Shown: positions 35,196 through 44,343 of the stretch, piece by piece
Layout of the letters: each line of letters opens with the position of its first letter
Numbering within the stretch: position 1 is the stretch's first letter
From: Acidobacteriota bacterium
Lineage (GTDB): Bacteria; Acidobacteriota; Vicinamibacteria; Vicinamibacterales; UBA2999
Direction: 5' to 3'
DNA length: 57,070 nt
NCBI GenBank assembly: GCA_030650395.1
Contig: JAUSDY010000104.1
Location: 1 to 57,070, forward strand
Position numbers and translations under genes: made by a program
The notes under the pieces: model-generated
Seen by the model: the letters and a program-made list of their open reading frames with translations, nothing else
The model's database searches: none
Told to the model about the DNA's origin: nothing

Positions 35196-36557
35196 CTAGT
35201 CGGGCGAATAGCTCCCGCCGGCCAGGTTGCCGAAGCGTGTCTGCTCGCGGATGAACGCGAGCTTCACCGTACCGGTGGGGCCGTTGCGCTGCTTGGCGAT
35301 GATGATCTCGGCGATGCCGTCCGAGTCGGAAGGCTCATCGCCGTGCTTGTACATATCTTCGCGGAAGATGAGCGCGACGACGTCGGCGTCCTGCTCGAGG
35401 GCGCCCGACTCGCGCAGGTCCGACAACATCGGCCGCTTGTCGGAGCGGGCTTCCGGGGCACGCGACAACTGCGACAGTACGATGACCGGCACGGACAGCT
35501 CCTTGGCGAGCCCCTTGAGCGATCGCGAGATCGAGGCCAGCTCGAGGTTACGGTTCTCGAAGCGGCCGCGCCCCGTCATCAACTGGATGTAGTCGATCGC
35601 CAGCAGGCTCAAGCCGTGCTCGGCCTTGAGCCGCCGCGCCTTGGCGCGCATCTCGAGCGCGCCGATGCCGGCGGTGTCGTCGACGAACAACTGCGCCTCA
35701 CTCAGCGTCTCGAGCGCGTGCGTGATCTGGCCGTATTCCTTCTGTCCGATTTGGCCGCTCAGCAGCCGATAGGTGTCGATCTTCGCTTCCGATGCGAGCA
35801 TGCGCATGAACAGCGATTCTTTCGACATTTCCAGGCTGAAGAACCCGGCCACGCCGCCGTGGGTCGCGACGTGCTGGCAGATGTTCAGCACCAGGCTGGT
35901 CTTCCCCATCGACGGGCGGGCCGCGACGATCACCAGGTCGCCCGCCTGCAGGCCGCGGGTCTTGCGATCGATCCCGTCGAAGCCGGTCGGCACACCCGTA
36001 ATGAACGTCTTATGCTCGAACAGCTTCTCGATCTTCGGGAAGCTTTCCTTCACCAGCTCGCGCATCGGGATGAAGCCCGACTTGATGCGGTCTTCGGCGA
36101 CGGCGAAGATGCCGCTCTCGGCCTCGTCGAGAATCAGATCCGCTTCCTGATCGGCCTCGTAGGCGTTACCCAGGATCTTGTTGGCCGCGAAGATCAGGTG
36201 ACGCAGCGTCGCCTTTTCCTTGACGATCTGCGCGTAATACTCGACGTTGGTCGAGCGCGGCACGCCGTCGACCAGCGAGGCGATGTAGGCGGGGCCGCCC
36301 ACTTCGTCGAGGTCGCCCGAGCGCTCGAGCTGTTCCTTCAGGGTGACGAGATCGATCGGCTGGCTGCGTTCCGACAGCGCGACCATCTGTTCGAAAATGC
36401 GGCGGTGCGCGTCGCGAAAAAACGACGCGGGCGTGATCGTGGCCGCCGCCACGTTGAAGACGTCGTTGTCGATCAGGATGGCGCCCAGCACCGAGCGCTC
36501 CGCCTCGAGGTTATGAGGCAGCGTGCGCTGCGATGCCGGGGCGGCGGTTTCGGCCAT
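35196..36557 (-). CDS. dnaB: replicative DNA helicase DnaB
   Basis: 453 residues. The N-terminal helical domain (about 12-115) begins LPHNLEAERSVLGAIL; the RecA-like domain has Walker A RPSMGKTS, the LLAIDYIQLM strand and SQLSRAPE. There is no intein. It is the hexameric helicase that opens the fork. It follows rplI, the frequent rpsF-rpsR-rplI-dnaB order. Confidence 0.98.
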   Translation of the reverse strand: MAETAAPASQRTLPHNLEAERSVLGAILIDNDVFNVAAATITPASFFRDAHRRIFEQMVALSERSQPIDLVTLKEQLERSGDLDEVGGPAYIASLVDGVPRSTNVEYYAQIVKEKATLRHLIFAANKILGNAYEADQEADLILDEAESGIFAVAEDRIKSGFIPMRELVKESFPKIEKLFEHKTFITGVPTGFDGIDRKTRGLQAGDLVIVAARPSMGKTSLVLNICQHVATHGGVAGFFSLEMSKESLFMRMLASEAKIDTYRLLSGQIGQKEYGQITHALETLSEAQLFVDDTAGIGALEMRAKARRLKAEHGLSLLAIDYIQLMTGRGRFENRNLELASISRSLKGLAKELSVPVIVLSQLSRAPEARSDKRPMLSDLRESGALEQDADVVALIFREDMYKHGDEPSDSDGIAEIIIAKQRNGPTGTVKLAFIREQTRFGNLAGGSYSPD

Positions 36558-36567
36558 GACGGATAAA

Positions 36568-36589
36568 GGACAAACCTAAAGGTTTGTCC
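36568..36589. repeat. short perfect palindrome (GGACAAACCT)
   Basis: GGACAAACCT-AA-AGGTTTGTCC, 10 base perfect arms, between dnaB and rplI. It has the same design as the GGCGGGTCT palindromes but a different word. Confidence 0.85.
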
Positions 36590-36597
36590 CCACCCCG

Positions 36598-37041
36598 TTA
36601 TTCTTTGACGATCGTGATCTTCAACTGCGCCGTCACGTCACGGTGCAGCTTCACCGGCACGTGCGACTCGCCGATCGAGCGCAGCGGATCCGGCAGCAGG
36701 ATCTTGCGGCGATCGACGTCGAAGCCCTTTTCCTTCAGCAGGTCCGCGAGGTCCGCGTTGGTCACCGACCCGTACATCGTGTCGTTGTCGCCGACCTTCC
36801 GGGACACCGTCAGGTCGAGCGCGACCAGCCGGTCGGCCAGCGCCTCGGCGGTGCCCCGCTCCTCGCCGTCACGCGCCTCGGCGATCTTCCGCTCGCGCGC
36901 GATCCACTTCTTGTTCGCCTCGGTCGCCGGCAGCGCCAGGTTCCGCGGCAGCAGGTAGTTGCGGGCATAGCCATCGGCGACCTTGACGACATCGCCGCGA
37001 TTGCCCACGTGGTCAACGTGGTCTCTAAGAATGACTTCCAT
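36598..37041 (-). CDS. rplI: 50S ribosomal protein L9
   Basis: 147 residues. The N-terminal rRNA-binding domain (MEVILRDHVDHVGNRGDVV and YARNYLLPRNLA) is joined by a long helix to the C-terminal domain (about 75-147). Length is typical. It is downstream of rpsR. Confidence 0.97.
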   Translation of the reverse strand: MEVILRDHVDHVGNRGDVVKVADGYARNYLLPRNLALPATEANKKWIARERKIAEARDGEERGTAEALADRLVALDLTVSRKVGDNDTMYGSVTNADLADLLKEKGFDVDRRKILLPDPLRSIGESHVPVKLHRDVTAQLKITIVKE

Positions 37042-37121
37042 GATTGATTCCTAAAACCCTCTCATTGAATTCGTCGGGCGCGACAACGGAGCGGCCGCCA
37101 CAGTTCTCAACCTGGTCTCCG

Positions 37122-37433
37122 CTAATCCGCCGCGTAGGGCAACAGTGCCAGCTGGCGCGCGCGGACAATCGCGACGCGCAGGCCGCGCTGATGCTTGGCG
37201 CAGGTTCCTGAAATCCGCCGCGGCAACACCTTGCCGCGCTCGGGGACGAAGCCGCTCAGCAGCTTGACGTCCTTGTAGTTGATGTCGTCGATCTTGTCCG
37301 CGCAGAACTTGCAGACCTTGCGCCGGCGGAAAAACCCGCCGCCACGACGCTGCTTGTCCTTGTCTTTGTCCTTGTCGCCGGCCTTGCCACGGGCGCCGCC
37401 GGGACCGCCTCTCTTGGGTCCACCAAATGCCAT
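37122..37433 (-). CDS. rpsR: 30S ribosomal protein S18 with basic N-terminal extension
   Basis: 103 residues. The S18 core (from [20 protein letters not shown] to [10 protein letters not shown]) is preceded by about 33 residues rich in Gly, Lys and Asp (DKDKDKDK). A CxxC pair (CKFC) with a later Cys (GTCAKH) fits a zinc-binding S18. It starts 2 bases after rpsF; no ssb gene lies between them, unlike in many bacteria. Confidence 0.95.
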   Translation of the reverse strand: MAFGGPKRGGPGGARGKAGDKDKDKDKQRRGGGFFRRRKVCKFCADKIDDINYKDVKLLSGFVPERGKVLPRRISGTCAKHQRGLRVAIVRARQLALLPYAAD

Positions 37434-37435
37434 GA

Positions 37436-37903
37436 CTAAACCTCCGCCTCGGAACTGTCGAACATCATGTCGCCGGAATCATCGCTGTCTTCGCCCTGCG
37501 GACCCTCACCCGGCTGCCGATCGGGCGGCAGGCCGCGCGCCACGCGGCGGCGGCGCGACTCGTCCAGGCGCTTGGTCCGCGCGCGATCAGCCTTGATGGA
37601 GGCCTCGTCGACGCGGACGATCAGGTGTCGGAGCAGTCCTTCGGTGACCTTCAGCCGGCGGTCGATCTCTTTCATCAACTCGCCCGAGCCGGTGATCTGC
37701 TCGAGGACGTAGAAGCCTTCCTTGTGATGGCCGATCTCGTAGGCCAGCTTGCGCCGGCCCCACGGCGCGGCGTTCTCGCTCTTGTCGATGGTGCCGCCCA
37801 GGCGTTCGACGATGTCGGCGACCTGCTTGTGCATGTCGGCGACCTCCGTCTCGGGCGCGTCCGGCTTGAGGACGTAGATCAGTTCGTAGCTACGCTTGCT
37901 CAT
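37436..37903 (-). CDS. rpsF: 30S ribosomal protein S6
   Basis: 155 residues. The S6 ferredoxin-like fold ([36 protein letters not shown]) covers residues 1-100. A tail of about 55 residues is first basic, then acidic (GEDSDDSGD). It forms the S6-S18 pair on the 30S platform and is the first gene of the S6-S18-L9-DnaB run. Confidence 0.97.
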   Translation of the reverse strand: MSKRSYELIYVLKPDAPETEVADMHKQVADIVERLGGTIDKSENAAPWGRRKLAYEIGHHKEGFYVLEQITGSGELMKEIDRRLKVTEGLLRHLIVRVDEASIKADRARTKRLDESRRRRVARGLPPDRQPGEGPQGEDSDDSGDMMFDSSEAEV

Positions 37904-37927
37904 TCACTGTCTCCTTGTGGATACCTC

Positions 37928-38004
37928 GGAGTTCAGAGTGCGGAGTTAAGAGTTAAGAACAGGAATTACCCAGCTCTAAACTCAAAACTCTTAACTCTTC
38001 ACTC
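37928..38004. repeat. tandem heptamer inverted repeat (GAGTTAA family), copy 2
   Basis: Left arm 37928-37960 (GAGTTCA, GAGTGCG, GAGTTAA, GAGTTAA) and right arm 37972-38004 (TAAACTC, AAAACTC, TTAACTC, TTCACTC), with an 11 base loop. It lies between rpsF and pth. Same word as the rplK-rplA element. Confidence 0.9.
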
Positions 38005-38045
38005 GTCAAGCAGCCACCATGGTGGCAAGGAGAACCGGCCTGCCA

Positions 38046-38654
38046 CTACTCCACAGGATCCGGGTCTTGCTGTTCCGCTGCGTTGAACACGCTCATCGCG
38101 CGTTCGATGCCGTCGCGGAGATACGTCTCCGTGGCATCGGCGGCCCGCAGCACCGCCGCCGAAACGATGTCGCGCTCGCCGGCTTCGAACCGGCCGAGCA
38201 CGTGGTCCGCCAGGTCGCGGCGTTGTCCCTTAATGACATCGTCGCCGCGCCCGACCCCGACCCGCATGCGCGGAAACGCCTGCGTGCCGAGGTGCTGTAT
38301 CACCGACTTCAAGCCGTTGTGCCCGCCCGCGCCGCCCTCGCGCCGCGCCCGCAACCGCCCGAGCGACAGCGCCACGTCGTCGGTCACCACGAACACATCC
38401 GGCGGGTCGATCTTGTAAAACCCCGCCAGCCCCGCAATCGCCTGGCCGCTGAGGTTCATGAACGTCAGCGGCTTGGCGACGATGACCGGCTCGTCGCCGA
38501 TCGTCGTCTTGATGTGCAGCGCGTCGAACTTCTCGCGCCACTCGTCCGACACCCGCCACCGTTTCGTGAGCTCGTCGATGACGAGGAACCCGACGTTGTG
38601 GCGCGTCTCGCGGTACCCGGGCCCGGGATTGCCAAGCCCGACGACAAGCTTCAT
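38046..38654 (-). CDS. pth: peptidyl-tRNA hydrolase
   Basis: 202 residues; releases tRNA from dropped-off peptidyl-tRNA. Catalytic His is in ETRHNVGF (about residue 20), with GLGNPG, FMNLSG, VTDDVAL and GGHNGLKS around the active site. The ATG overlaps the rplY stop as TAATG. A longer upstream frame shadows rplY and was rejected. Confidence 0.96.
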   Translation of the reverse strand: MKLVVGLGNPGPGYRETRHNVGFLVIDELTKRWRVSDEWREKFDALHIKTTIGDEPVIVAKPLTFMNLSGQAIAGLAGFYKIDPPDVFVVTDDVALSLGRLRARREGGAGGHNGLKSVIQHLGTQAFPRMRVGVGRGDDVIKGQRRDLADHVLGRFEAGERDIVSAAVLRAADATETYLRDGIERAMSVFNAAEQQDPDPVE

Positions 38655-39385
38655 TACTTCTTCTTGTCGTCCTTCTTCTCGGCCTTGGCGTCGCCTTCCT
38701 TGTCGGTCTTGCCCTTCTTGATGACTTCTGGCTCCGCCGCTCCGCCCGCCGCGGGCGCCGCCGCCACGGCGACCGCGCCTTCGACGCCGGCCGCAGGCAC
38801 GACTTCTTCGACCACCTTGATGGTCACGATGTGCACGAGCATCATGTCGGGATCGCTGATCGGCGTCCACGCGGCGTTGGCCGCGACGTCGCGGACGTGG
38901 ATCGCGTCGCCGATGCCGAGATCGCTGACGTCCACTTCGATCGAGTTCGGGATGTTCGCGGGCAGCACTTCGACTTCGATTTCGCGATGCACGAAGTCGA
39001 GCACGCCGCCGTCAATCTTGACGCCGCGCGCGTCGCCGCGGATCACCACCGGCACCGTGACCTTGATCTTGCGGTCCATGTTGACGCGGTAGAAATCGGC
39101 GTGCAGCGGGTGGTGCGACACGGGGTCGAGCTGCACCTGCCGGACGAGCACAGTCGAGTCGGTGCCGCCTTGCACCTTGAGGCTAATCAGGGTGTTCAAG
39201 CCGGAGCTGGAGTGAAGGATGCGCAAGAACGGCTTCGGATCGACCGAGACCTGTTCGGGTGACGGCTTGTCGCCCGCCTTCTGCGCGCCATACACCACCG
39301 CCGGAATCTGGCCGGCCGCGCGGAGACGCCGCGCTTCGTTCTTGCCCTTGGTGGTGCGCTTGACCGCGTCGAGAACTGCTTCCAT
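38654..39385 (-). CDS. rplY: 50S ribosomal protein L25/Ctc
   Basis: 243 residues from ATG at 39385 (an ATG six codons earlier is possible). The L25 domain (GKNEARRLRAAGQIPAVVYG) binds 5S rRNA, and the TL5/Ctc C-terminal beta domain follows to about 185. A low-complexity Ala/Gly and then Lys/Asp tail ends the protein. rplY followed by pth is a very common pair. Confidence 0.94.
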   Translation of the reverse strand: MEAVLDAVKRTTKGKNEARRLRAAGQIPAVVYGAQKAGDKPSPEQVSVDPKPFLRILHSSSGLNTLISLKVQGGTDSTVLVRQVQLDPVSHHPLHADFYRVNMDRKIKVTVPVVIRGDARGVKIDGGVLDFVHREIEVEVLPANIPNSIEVDVSDLGIGDAIHVRDVAANAAWTPISDPDMMLVHIVTIKVVEEVVPAAGVEGAVAVAAAPAAGGAAEPEVIKKGKTDKEGDAKAEKKDDKKK

Positions 39386-39447
39386 GACTGCACTGCCTTC
39401 CATCGGGCTTCGGCTAGGCCTACACCCTTTACCGAATAGTAACGAAC

Positions 39448-39480
39448 GAGTTCAGAGTTAAGAGTTAAGAGTTCGGAACT
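39448..39480. repeat. one-armed heptamer repeat (GAGTTAA family), copy 3
   Basis: Four GAGTT(A/C)A-type units between rplY and prs, ending at the prs stop codon. No reverse-complement arm is seen, unlike the other copies. Confidence 0.75.
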
Positions 39481-40433
39481 TACACAAACAACGACGACAC
39501 CGACGTTTCCTCGTGGATGCTGCGGATCGCCTGGCCCAGCAGGCGCGCCACCGACAACACCACGATCTTCTGGCACTTCGCACGCTCCGCGGTCAGCGGA
39601 ATCGTGTTGGTGATAATCAACTTGTCGATCGGCGCCTTCTCGATGCGCTCGATCGCCGGGCCCGACAGCACGCCGTGAATCGCGCACGCCAGCACGCGCT
39701 CGGCGCCCGAGTCCTTGAGCGCCTGCGCGGCCTTCTGGATCGTGCCCGCGGTGTCGATGATGTCGTCGGCGATCACGCAGGTGCGCCCGCCCACTTCACC
39801 GATCACGTTCATCACTTCCGCCGTGCCGTCGTCCGATCGGCGCTTGTCGATCACGGCCAGTTCGGCATCGAGGCGCTTGGCATACGCGCGCGCGCGCTCG
39901 GCGCCGCCGGCGTCCGGCGCCACGATCGTCAGCTTCTCGTGCGCCTGGCGCGAGAGGTAGTCGATGATCACCGGCGCGGCAAACAAGTGATCCACCGGCA
40001 GGTCGAAGAAGCCCTGGATCTGCGCCTTGTGCAGGTCCATGCAGAGCACACGATGCGTGCCCGCCGCGGTCAATACGTTGGCCACGAGCTTGGCGGAAAT
40101 CGGGACGCGCGGCTTGTCTTTGCGATCCTGGCGCGCGTAGCCGTAGTACGGCACCACCGCGGTGATGCGCGCCGCCGACGAGCGGCGGAACGCATCGACC
40201 ATGATCATCAGCTCCATCAGGTGCTGGTCGACCGGCGCGCACGTCGGCTGGATGATGAAGACGTCGGTGCCCCGGATGTTCTCATCGATCTGAAACGAAA
40301 CTTCGGTGTCGGGAAACCGGCGCAGGCGTGCCTGCCCGAGCTCCACCCCGAGGAACTCGGCAATCTCAGCCGCGAGCTGCGGGTGAGCGCTGCCAGAGAA
40401 GACTTTCAGTTCTCCGAAGCCGGTTGGTCGCAT
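39480..40433 (-). CDS. prs: ribose-phosphate pyrophosphokinase
   Basis: 317 residues; makes PRPP for nucleotide, His and Trp synthesis. The loop VVPYYGYARQDRK and the PRPP-binding DDIIDTAGT are present, and the N-terminus LKVFSGSAHPQLA is typical. An open frame upstream runs through tRNA-Gln, so ATG at 40433 is the start. In E. coli prs follows ispE and lolB, as here. Confidence 0.97.
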   Translation of the reverse strand: MRPTGFGELKVFSGSAHPQLAAEIAEFLGVELGQARLRRFPDTEVSFQIDENIRGTDVFIIQPTCAPVDQHLMELMIMVDAFRRSSAARITAVVPYYGYARQDRKDKPRVPISAKLVANVLTAAGTHRVLCMDLHKAQIQGFFDLPVDHLFAAPVIIDYLSRQAHEKLTIVAPDAGGAERARAYAKRLDAELAVIDKRRSDDGTAEVMNVIGEVGGRTCVIADDIIDTAGTIQKAAQALKDSGAERVLACAIHGVLSGPAIERIEKAPIDKLIITNTIPLTAERAKCQKIVVLSVARLLGQAIRSIHEETSVSSLFV

Positions 40434-40453
40434 GATCCCAGTGAAAACGAGAT

Positions 40454-40528
40454 TGGTTGGGGCGGAAGGATTCGAACCTTCGAATAAGGGTTCCAAAGAC
40501 CCTCGCCTTACCGCTTGGCCACGCCCCA
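40454..40528 (-). tRNA. tRNA-Gln(TTG)
   Basis: 75-base cloverleaf with acceptor TGGGGCG/CGCCCCA, discriminator A and an encoded CCA. The anticodon loop CTTTGGA gives TTG. It sits between ispE and prs; a Gln tRNA in this place is common in other phyla. Confidence 0.96.
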
Positions 40529-40561
40529 ACACCCCGGGGCAAACGTCTATCGTATCCGAGT

Positions 40562-41452
40562 TTACGGGGGAGCGGCAAGCCGGCGGGCGAATTCCCGGCG
40601 GCTCAATGTCCGGGTGTGAACGGCCATCCAACCGGGCCGCGCCAGGTCCCGCGCGGTCCGGCGGGCGGCGTCGGCACGCTCAAACAGGCCGAATACCGCG
40701 GATCCGGAACCGGACATCGCCGCGACTGCCGCGCCCGCGTCGACGAGCGACTGGCGGATGCGGCCGATGGCGGGATGGTGTTTGATCACGGGCAACTCGA
40801 GATCGTTGCGAAGCGTGGCCGCCCACGCCGGCCAGTCCGGCGGCGTGAGCCTGGGCGCCGGCGCGCGGCGCCCGCGCCGCTCTTCATCAAACCACGTGTA
40901 GGCATCGGCGCTCGAGACGCCGAATCCCGGCCTGAGGATCACGACGTGCGTGGTCGGCAGATCGGTCAAGGGATAGATGTCGTCGCCGCGCCCGAGGCCG
41001 AGCGCGGTGCCGCCGACCAGGAAGAACGGCACGTCGGCGCCGATGCGCGCGCCGAGCCGGCTGAGCGTGGTGAGATCGAAGTTCAGCTTCCACAACTTGT
41101 TGAGCGCGATCAGCGTGACCGCGGCGTCGGCGCTGCCGCCGCCGAGCCCCGCCTGCGACGGGATGCGCTTGCGCAGATCGATCGTGATGCCGCTCGGCTC
41201 GCTGGTCTTGCCGGTCGAGACCCGGTGCAGCATCGACGCGGCTTTCCACACGAGATTGCGGCGATCGGTCGGCACATCGACGTCGTCACAGGTGATGGCG
41301 ATCGCGCCGCGCCGCGTCGTGACGGTCACCTTGTCGAACAGCGCGAGGCTTTGGAAAATCGTGCGCAGGTCGTGATAGCCGTCGGCGCGCGTGCCGAGCA
41401 CGCGCAAGTCCATATTGATTTTCGCGAATGCGGGCAGGCTGACCGACGCCAT
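40562..41452 (-). CDS. ispE: 4-diphosphocytidyl-2-C-methyl-D-erythritol kinase
   Basis: 296 residues, GHMP kinase of the MEP pathway, acting between the two activities of the ispDF fusion. The N-terminal AFAKINMDLRV, the ATP loop PSQAGLGGGSADAA and the C-terminal MSGSGSAVFGLF are all present. It lies directly between a LolB-like gene and tRNA-Gln/prs. Confidence 0.96.
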   Translation of the reverse strand: MASVSLPAFAKINMDLRVLGTRADGYHDLRTIFQSLALFDKVTVTTRRGAIAITCDDVDVPTDRRNLVWKAASMLHRVSTGKTSEPSGITIDLRKRIPSQAGLGGGSADAAVTLIALNKLWKLNFDLTTLSRLGARIGADVPFFLVGGTALGLGRGDDIYPLTDLPTTHVVILRPGFGVSSADAYTWFDEERRGRRAPAPRLTPPDWPAWAATLRNDLELPVIKHHPAIGRIRQSLVDAGAAVAAMSGSGSAVFGLFERADAARRTARDLARPGWMAVHTRTLSRREFARRLAAPP

Positions 41453-41457
41453 AATTA

Positions 41458-41522
41458 AAGTGCCTAGGGTGCGTACTGTGCCTAATGTGCCTAAGGTGCC
41501 TGAGGCTTTGGTGCCAAGGGTG
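41458..41522. repeat. tandem GTGCCTAA-type repeat
   Basis: Six or seven imperfect units of about 9-10 bases (GTGCCTAGG, GTGCCTAAT, GTGCCTAAG, GTGCCTGAG). It covers the spacer between ispE and the lipoprotein gene and encodes the last residues of that lipoprotein (PLAPKPQAP). No inverted arm. Confidence 0.75.
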
Positions 41523-42300
41523 CGATCGATCGTAGCTCGTCGAGGGTCATCGGATCTGAGTCAGATGGTATTTCAAGAACGAACGCGCGCGGATCGATCT
41601 CGATGTTCACCTGCAAGTCGCCGATGCGAGCGGTGACGTCGGTGCCAGTATCGCCCGAGGGGCGGACGCGGACGACGCGCGGGTAGCCGCCGGTGTGTTC
41701 GGCGTAATCGATCCGCCACGGTCCGTAGTCGGCGGCGACGACCACGGTCTGGCCCTGGCGCGAGCGAAGATACGCGGTGCGTCCGGGCGCGAGCGTAACG
41801 GCCTGCCATCCGCCGGGCCATCGGCGGCCGTCGGCCGGTGCGGCGTTGTCGATGAGGCAACCCGACACCATCAGCCGCAGATCGTCGGCGCCAAGCGCGA
41901 GCCCGGTCAGCCGCTCGAGCACTTCGGGCACAGGCGTTTCTTTCAACACGCGCCGATCGCGGGGCAGCAACAACGTGGCGCGCTCGTTCCTCCCGGCGAG
42001 GATGAACACCGGCGCGCCGAATGGCGCGATGCCCTCGAGCCGAACCGCGCCGCCGGATTCGAGGCCGGCGTGCACCCGGCCGCCGAGCTTCTCGCCGCCT
42101 GCGCGGCCTGACAGCGCGAGCTCTGCGGTCAGCGTCCGGAAGCCGCGGCACGCGCGCGTCGCATTGGTGAACGCCTCAATCGCGGTCGGGTCTGCGGTCG
42201 TCGCGCCGGTCGGACGCGGCGGCATTCGTGCCGCGCACCCACCAAGCACCACAACGCTTGCGGCAAGAAGGAGGCATCTGCCCCGGCCGAACAACATCAT
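41491..42300 (-). CDS. LolB-like outer-membrane lipoprotein
   Basis: 269 residues. The signal ends in the lipobox VLGGC. The mature part has an amphipathic start (AIEAFTNATRACRGFRTLTAEL) and beta-strands typical of the LolA/LolB fold. LolB inserts lipoproteins in the outer membrane. The order lolB-ispE-prs matches E. coli and is the main support, since sequence likeness alone is weak. It overlaps the TPR gene by four bases (ATGA). Confidence 0.7.
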   Translation of the reverse strand: MMLFGRGRCLLLAASVVVLGGCAARMPPRPTGATTADPTAIEAFTNATRACRGFRTLTAELALSGRAGGEKLGGRVHAGLESGGAVRLEGIAPFGAPVFILAGRNERATLLLPRDRRVLKETPVPEVLERLTGLALGADDLRLMVSGCLIDNAAPADGRRWPGGWQAVTLAPGRTAYLRSRQGQTVVVAADYGPWRIDYAEHTGGYPRVVRVRPSGDTGTDVTARIGDLQVNIEIDPRAFVLEIPSDSDPMTLDELRSIAPLAPKPQAP

Positions 42301-44258
42301 TTCCGGCGGGCGCGCGCGGCCTTGATTTTCTTTTCGATCGCGGCCCGATCGATCTGGTCGCCGTCGCCGGCGAGGGCGCGCTCCCAGGCGGCGATGGCCT
42401 CGGCGCCTTTGCCGCGCCTGGCGAGCACGTCGCCGTGATGGTCCTGGATCACCGAGTTGCCGCGCAGCGCGTCAGCGGCGCGCGTCAGCGGCGGATCGGC
42501 TTCGTCGACCTTGCCCTGTTTGAAGAGCGCCCAGCCGAGCGTATCGAGATAGGACGGGTTGTCGGGCTCGATCTTCACCGCACGTTGTGCGAGCTCGACC
42601 GCCTCCGCCAGCCGCAGGCTGTGATCGGCGAGCAGGTAGCCGAGCGAGTTCATCGCGGTGGCGTTGAGCGGATCTTCCGACATCATGCGCCGCAGTTCCT
42701 TCTCCGCCTCGGCGATCCGGCCGCCGGCCTCGTAGGCCGTCACCATCCGCATCGCCAGCGTGTCGTCGTCGCCGAATGTCTTGCGGGCGCGTTCGATGAC
42801 GCGCAGCGCGTCGTCTGCCCGCTTCTGTTCGGTGTAGAGGTCGGCGAGACCGACGACATAGTCGCGGCTGTCGGGACGCGCGGCGATGCCGTCTTCCAGC
42901 AACTTGATGGCGTCGGCGACTTTGCCGCTCTTCGACAAGGCGACGGCCCGGAGGCGGACCAGCCGCGGCTGATCCGGTGTGCGGGCGAGCGACTCGCGCG
43001 CCAGCGCGTCGGCGCGGTCGAAGCGCCGGGCCGACAGGTGGGTCTGAATCACATACGCATCGATGTCGCGATCGCGCGGGTTCAGCTCGCGTGCCGCATT
43101 GAATGCCGCGATCGCCGCGTCGTAATCGCCCAACTGCTGGTTGGCGATGCCCGACTGCACCAGCACCGCGGACCCTTCCGCCTCGCGGCCTTTCGAGCGC
43201 GCGGCGGCATCCTTCGCAAACGGCGCAACGACTTCGACGATCTGCTTGAAGTCGAAGCGATCGAACAACGTCAGCACCAGTGCGTACAACCCGGACACGC
43301 TGGTCGGATCGGTGGCCAGCATCCGACGCGCGGTCGCCTCGGCCGCCTTAAGGTCACCGGCCGTGCGCTCGACGCCCGAGAGCACCGCCAGCACGCGCGT
43401 ATCGGTCGCGTTGGTCTTGAGCAGCTCGTTCAAGACCTCGCGGGCCTTCGGCGATCCGCCGTCAACGTTGGCGAGCGCGCCGGCCAGCCGCAGCTGCAAA
43501 TCTCGGCTGGGCCCGCCGCGCGCGGCCTTGACCGCTTCGCTGTAGGCATCGGCGGCCTCGGCCCACTTGCCCTGCCGTTCGTAAAACTGGCCGAGCTGCG
43601 CTAGATAACGCGGGTTGATCTGAGCGGCGCCGACGAGCGCTTCCTCGGCTTCATCGAGCTTGCCGAGCGCAATCTTGGCATCGTAGAGCAGCAGCACTGG
43701 CTCGGCCGCCCACGGCGCCTGCGCCGACACGCGCTCGAGGATCGGCACGGCGACCTCCGGGCGTCCCGCGCGCAGCTGCAGGCGGCCGAGCGTCATCTGC
43801 AGATTCGGATCGGTCGCCATCACCGGCGAGCCTTGAATGGCCGTCAGATGATCGATCGCGGCAAGCCGTGCCGTCGCGATGGTGCGGCCCGGCGGCGGCG
43901 GTACTCCGCCTTCGGCCCACGCGCCATAGACGAGTGCGAGCACGTGGTGCGCCTCGACGTTCGCCGCGTCCAGCTTCAGCGCGCGATCGCCGCTCGCGAC
44001 CGCGAGCTCCGCCTTGTCCTGGCGCGAATACAACGCCGCCATCTCGGCGACGATTTCCGCGGATTCCGGATCGAGTTGTTGTGCGCGCTCGAGCGCCACG
44101 AGGGCGCCGGCGCCATCGCCGGCCGCGTCCAGCCGGCGCGCCATCATGAATTCGTAAAAGGCCTGCGCGCGCGACGGCGCGGCCGGGGCGGCGGCAGTTT
44201 GCGCCAGCACGGGCGACGCCGCAGCGAGCACAAACACCACGACGCGCGCGAGAATCAT
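42297..44258 (-). CDS. secreted TPR-repeat protein
   Basis: 653 residues with a signal peptide (ARVVVFVLAAASPVLAQ). About a dozen TPR units run from residue 30 to the end, for example AVELAQRAVKIEPDNPSYLD and GWALFKQGKVDEA. It is probably a periplasmic scaffold. It shares an ATGA overlap with the LolB-like gene, so a role in envelope assembly is plausible but not shown. Confidence 0.88.
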   Translation of the reverse strand: MILARVVVFVLAAASPVLAQTAAAPAAPSRAQAFYEFMMARRLDAAGDGAGALVALERAQQLDPESAEIVAEMAALYSRQDKAELAVASGDRALKLDAANVEAHHVLALVYGAWAEGGVPPPPGRTIATARLAAIDHLTAIQGSPVMATDPNLQMTLGRLQLRAGRPEVAVPILERVSAQAPWAAEPVLLLYDAKIALGKLDEAEEALVGAAQINPRYLAQLGQFYERQGKWAEAADAYSEAVKAARGGPSRDLQLRLAGALANVDGGSPKAREVLNELLKTNATDTRVLAVLSGVERTAGDLKAAEATARRMLATDPTSVSGLYALVLTLFDRFDFKQIVEVVAPFAKDAAARSKGREAEGSAVLVQSGIANQQLGDYDAAIAAFNAARELNPRDRDIDAYVIQTHLSARRFDRADALARESLARTPDQPRLVRLRAVALSKSGKVADAIKLLEDGIAARPDSRDYVVGLADLYTEQKRADDALRVIERARKTFGDDDTLAMRMVTAYEAGGRIAEAEKELRRMMSEDPLNATAMNSLGYLLADHSLRLAEAVELAQRAVKIEPDNPSYLDTLGWALFKQGKVDEADPPLTRAADALRGNSVIQDHHGDVLARRGKGAEAIAAWERALAGDGDQIDRAAIEKKIKAARARRK

Positions 44259-44278
44259 AAGGAAATCTTACCCTCTCC

Positions 44279-44328
44279 GAACCCTCGTGAGTGAACCTTC
44301 GTGAGGCACCGTCGTGAGGAACCATCGG
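44279..44328. repeat. tandem TCGTGAG-type repeat
   Basis: Three to four imperfect units of about 13-15 bases (ACCCTCGTGAGTGA, ACCTTCGTGAGGC, ACCGTCGTGAGGA) in the divergent spacer between the TPR gene and the Trm112-like gene. Any promoters of the two genes must lie within or close to it. Confidence 0.65.
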
Positions 44329-44343
44329 GTGTATATTGCTCGG

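Noticed and set aside
40434-40631. N-terminal extension of prs
   Set aside because: It runs through tRNA-Gln; the family begins at the ATG at 40433.
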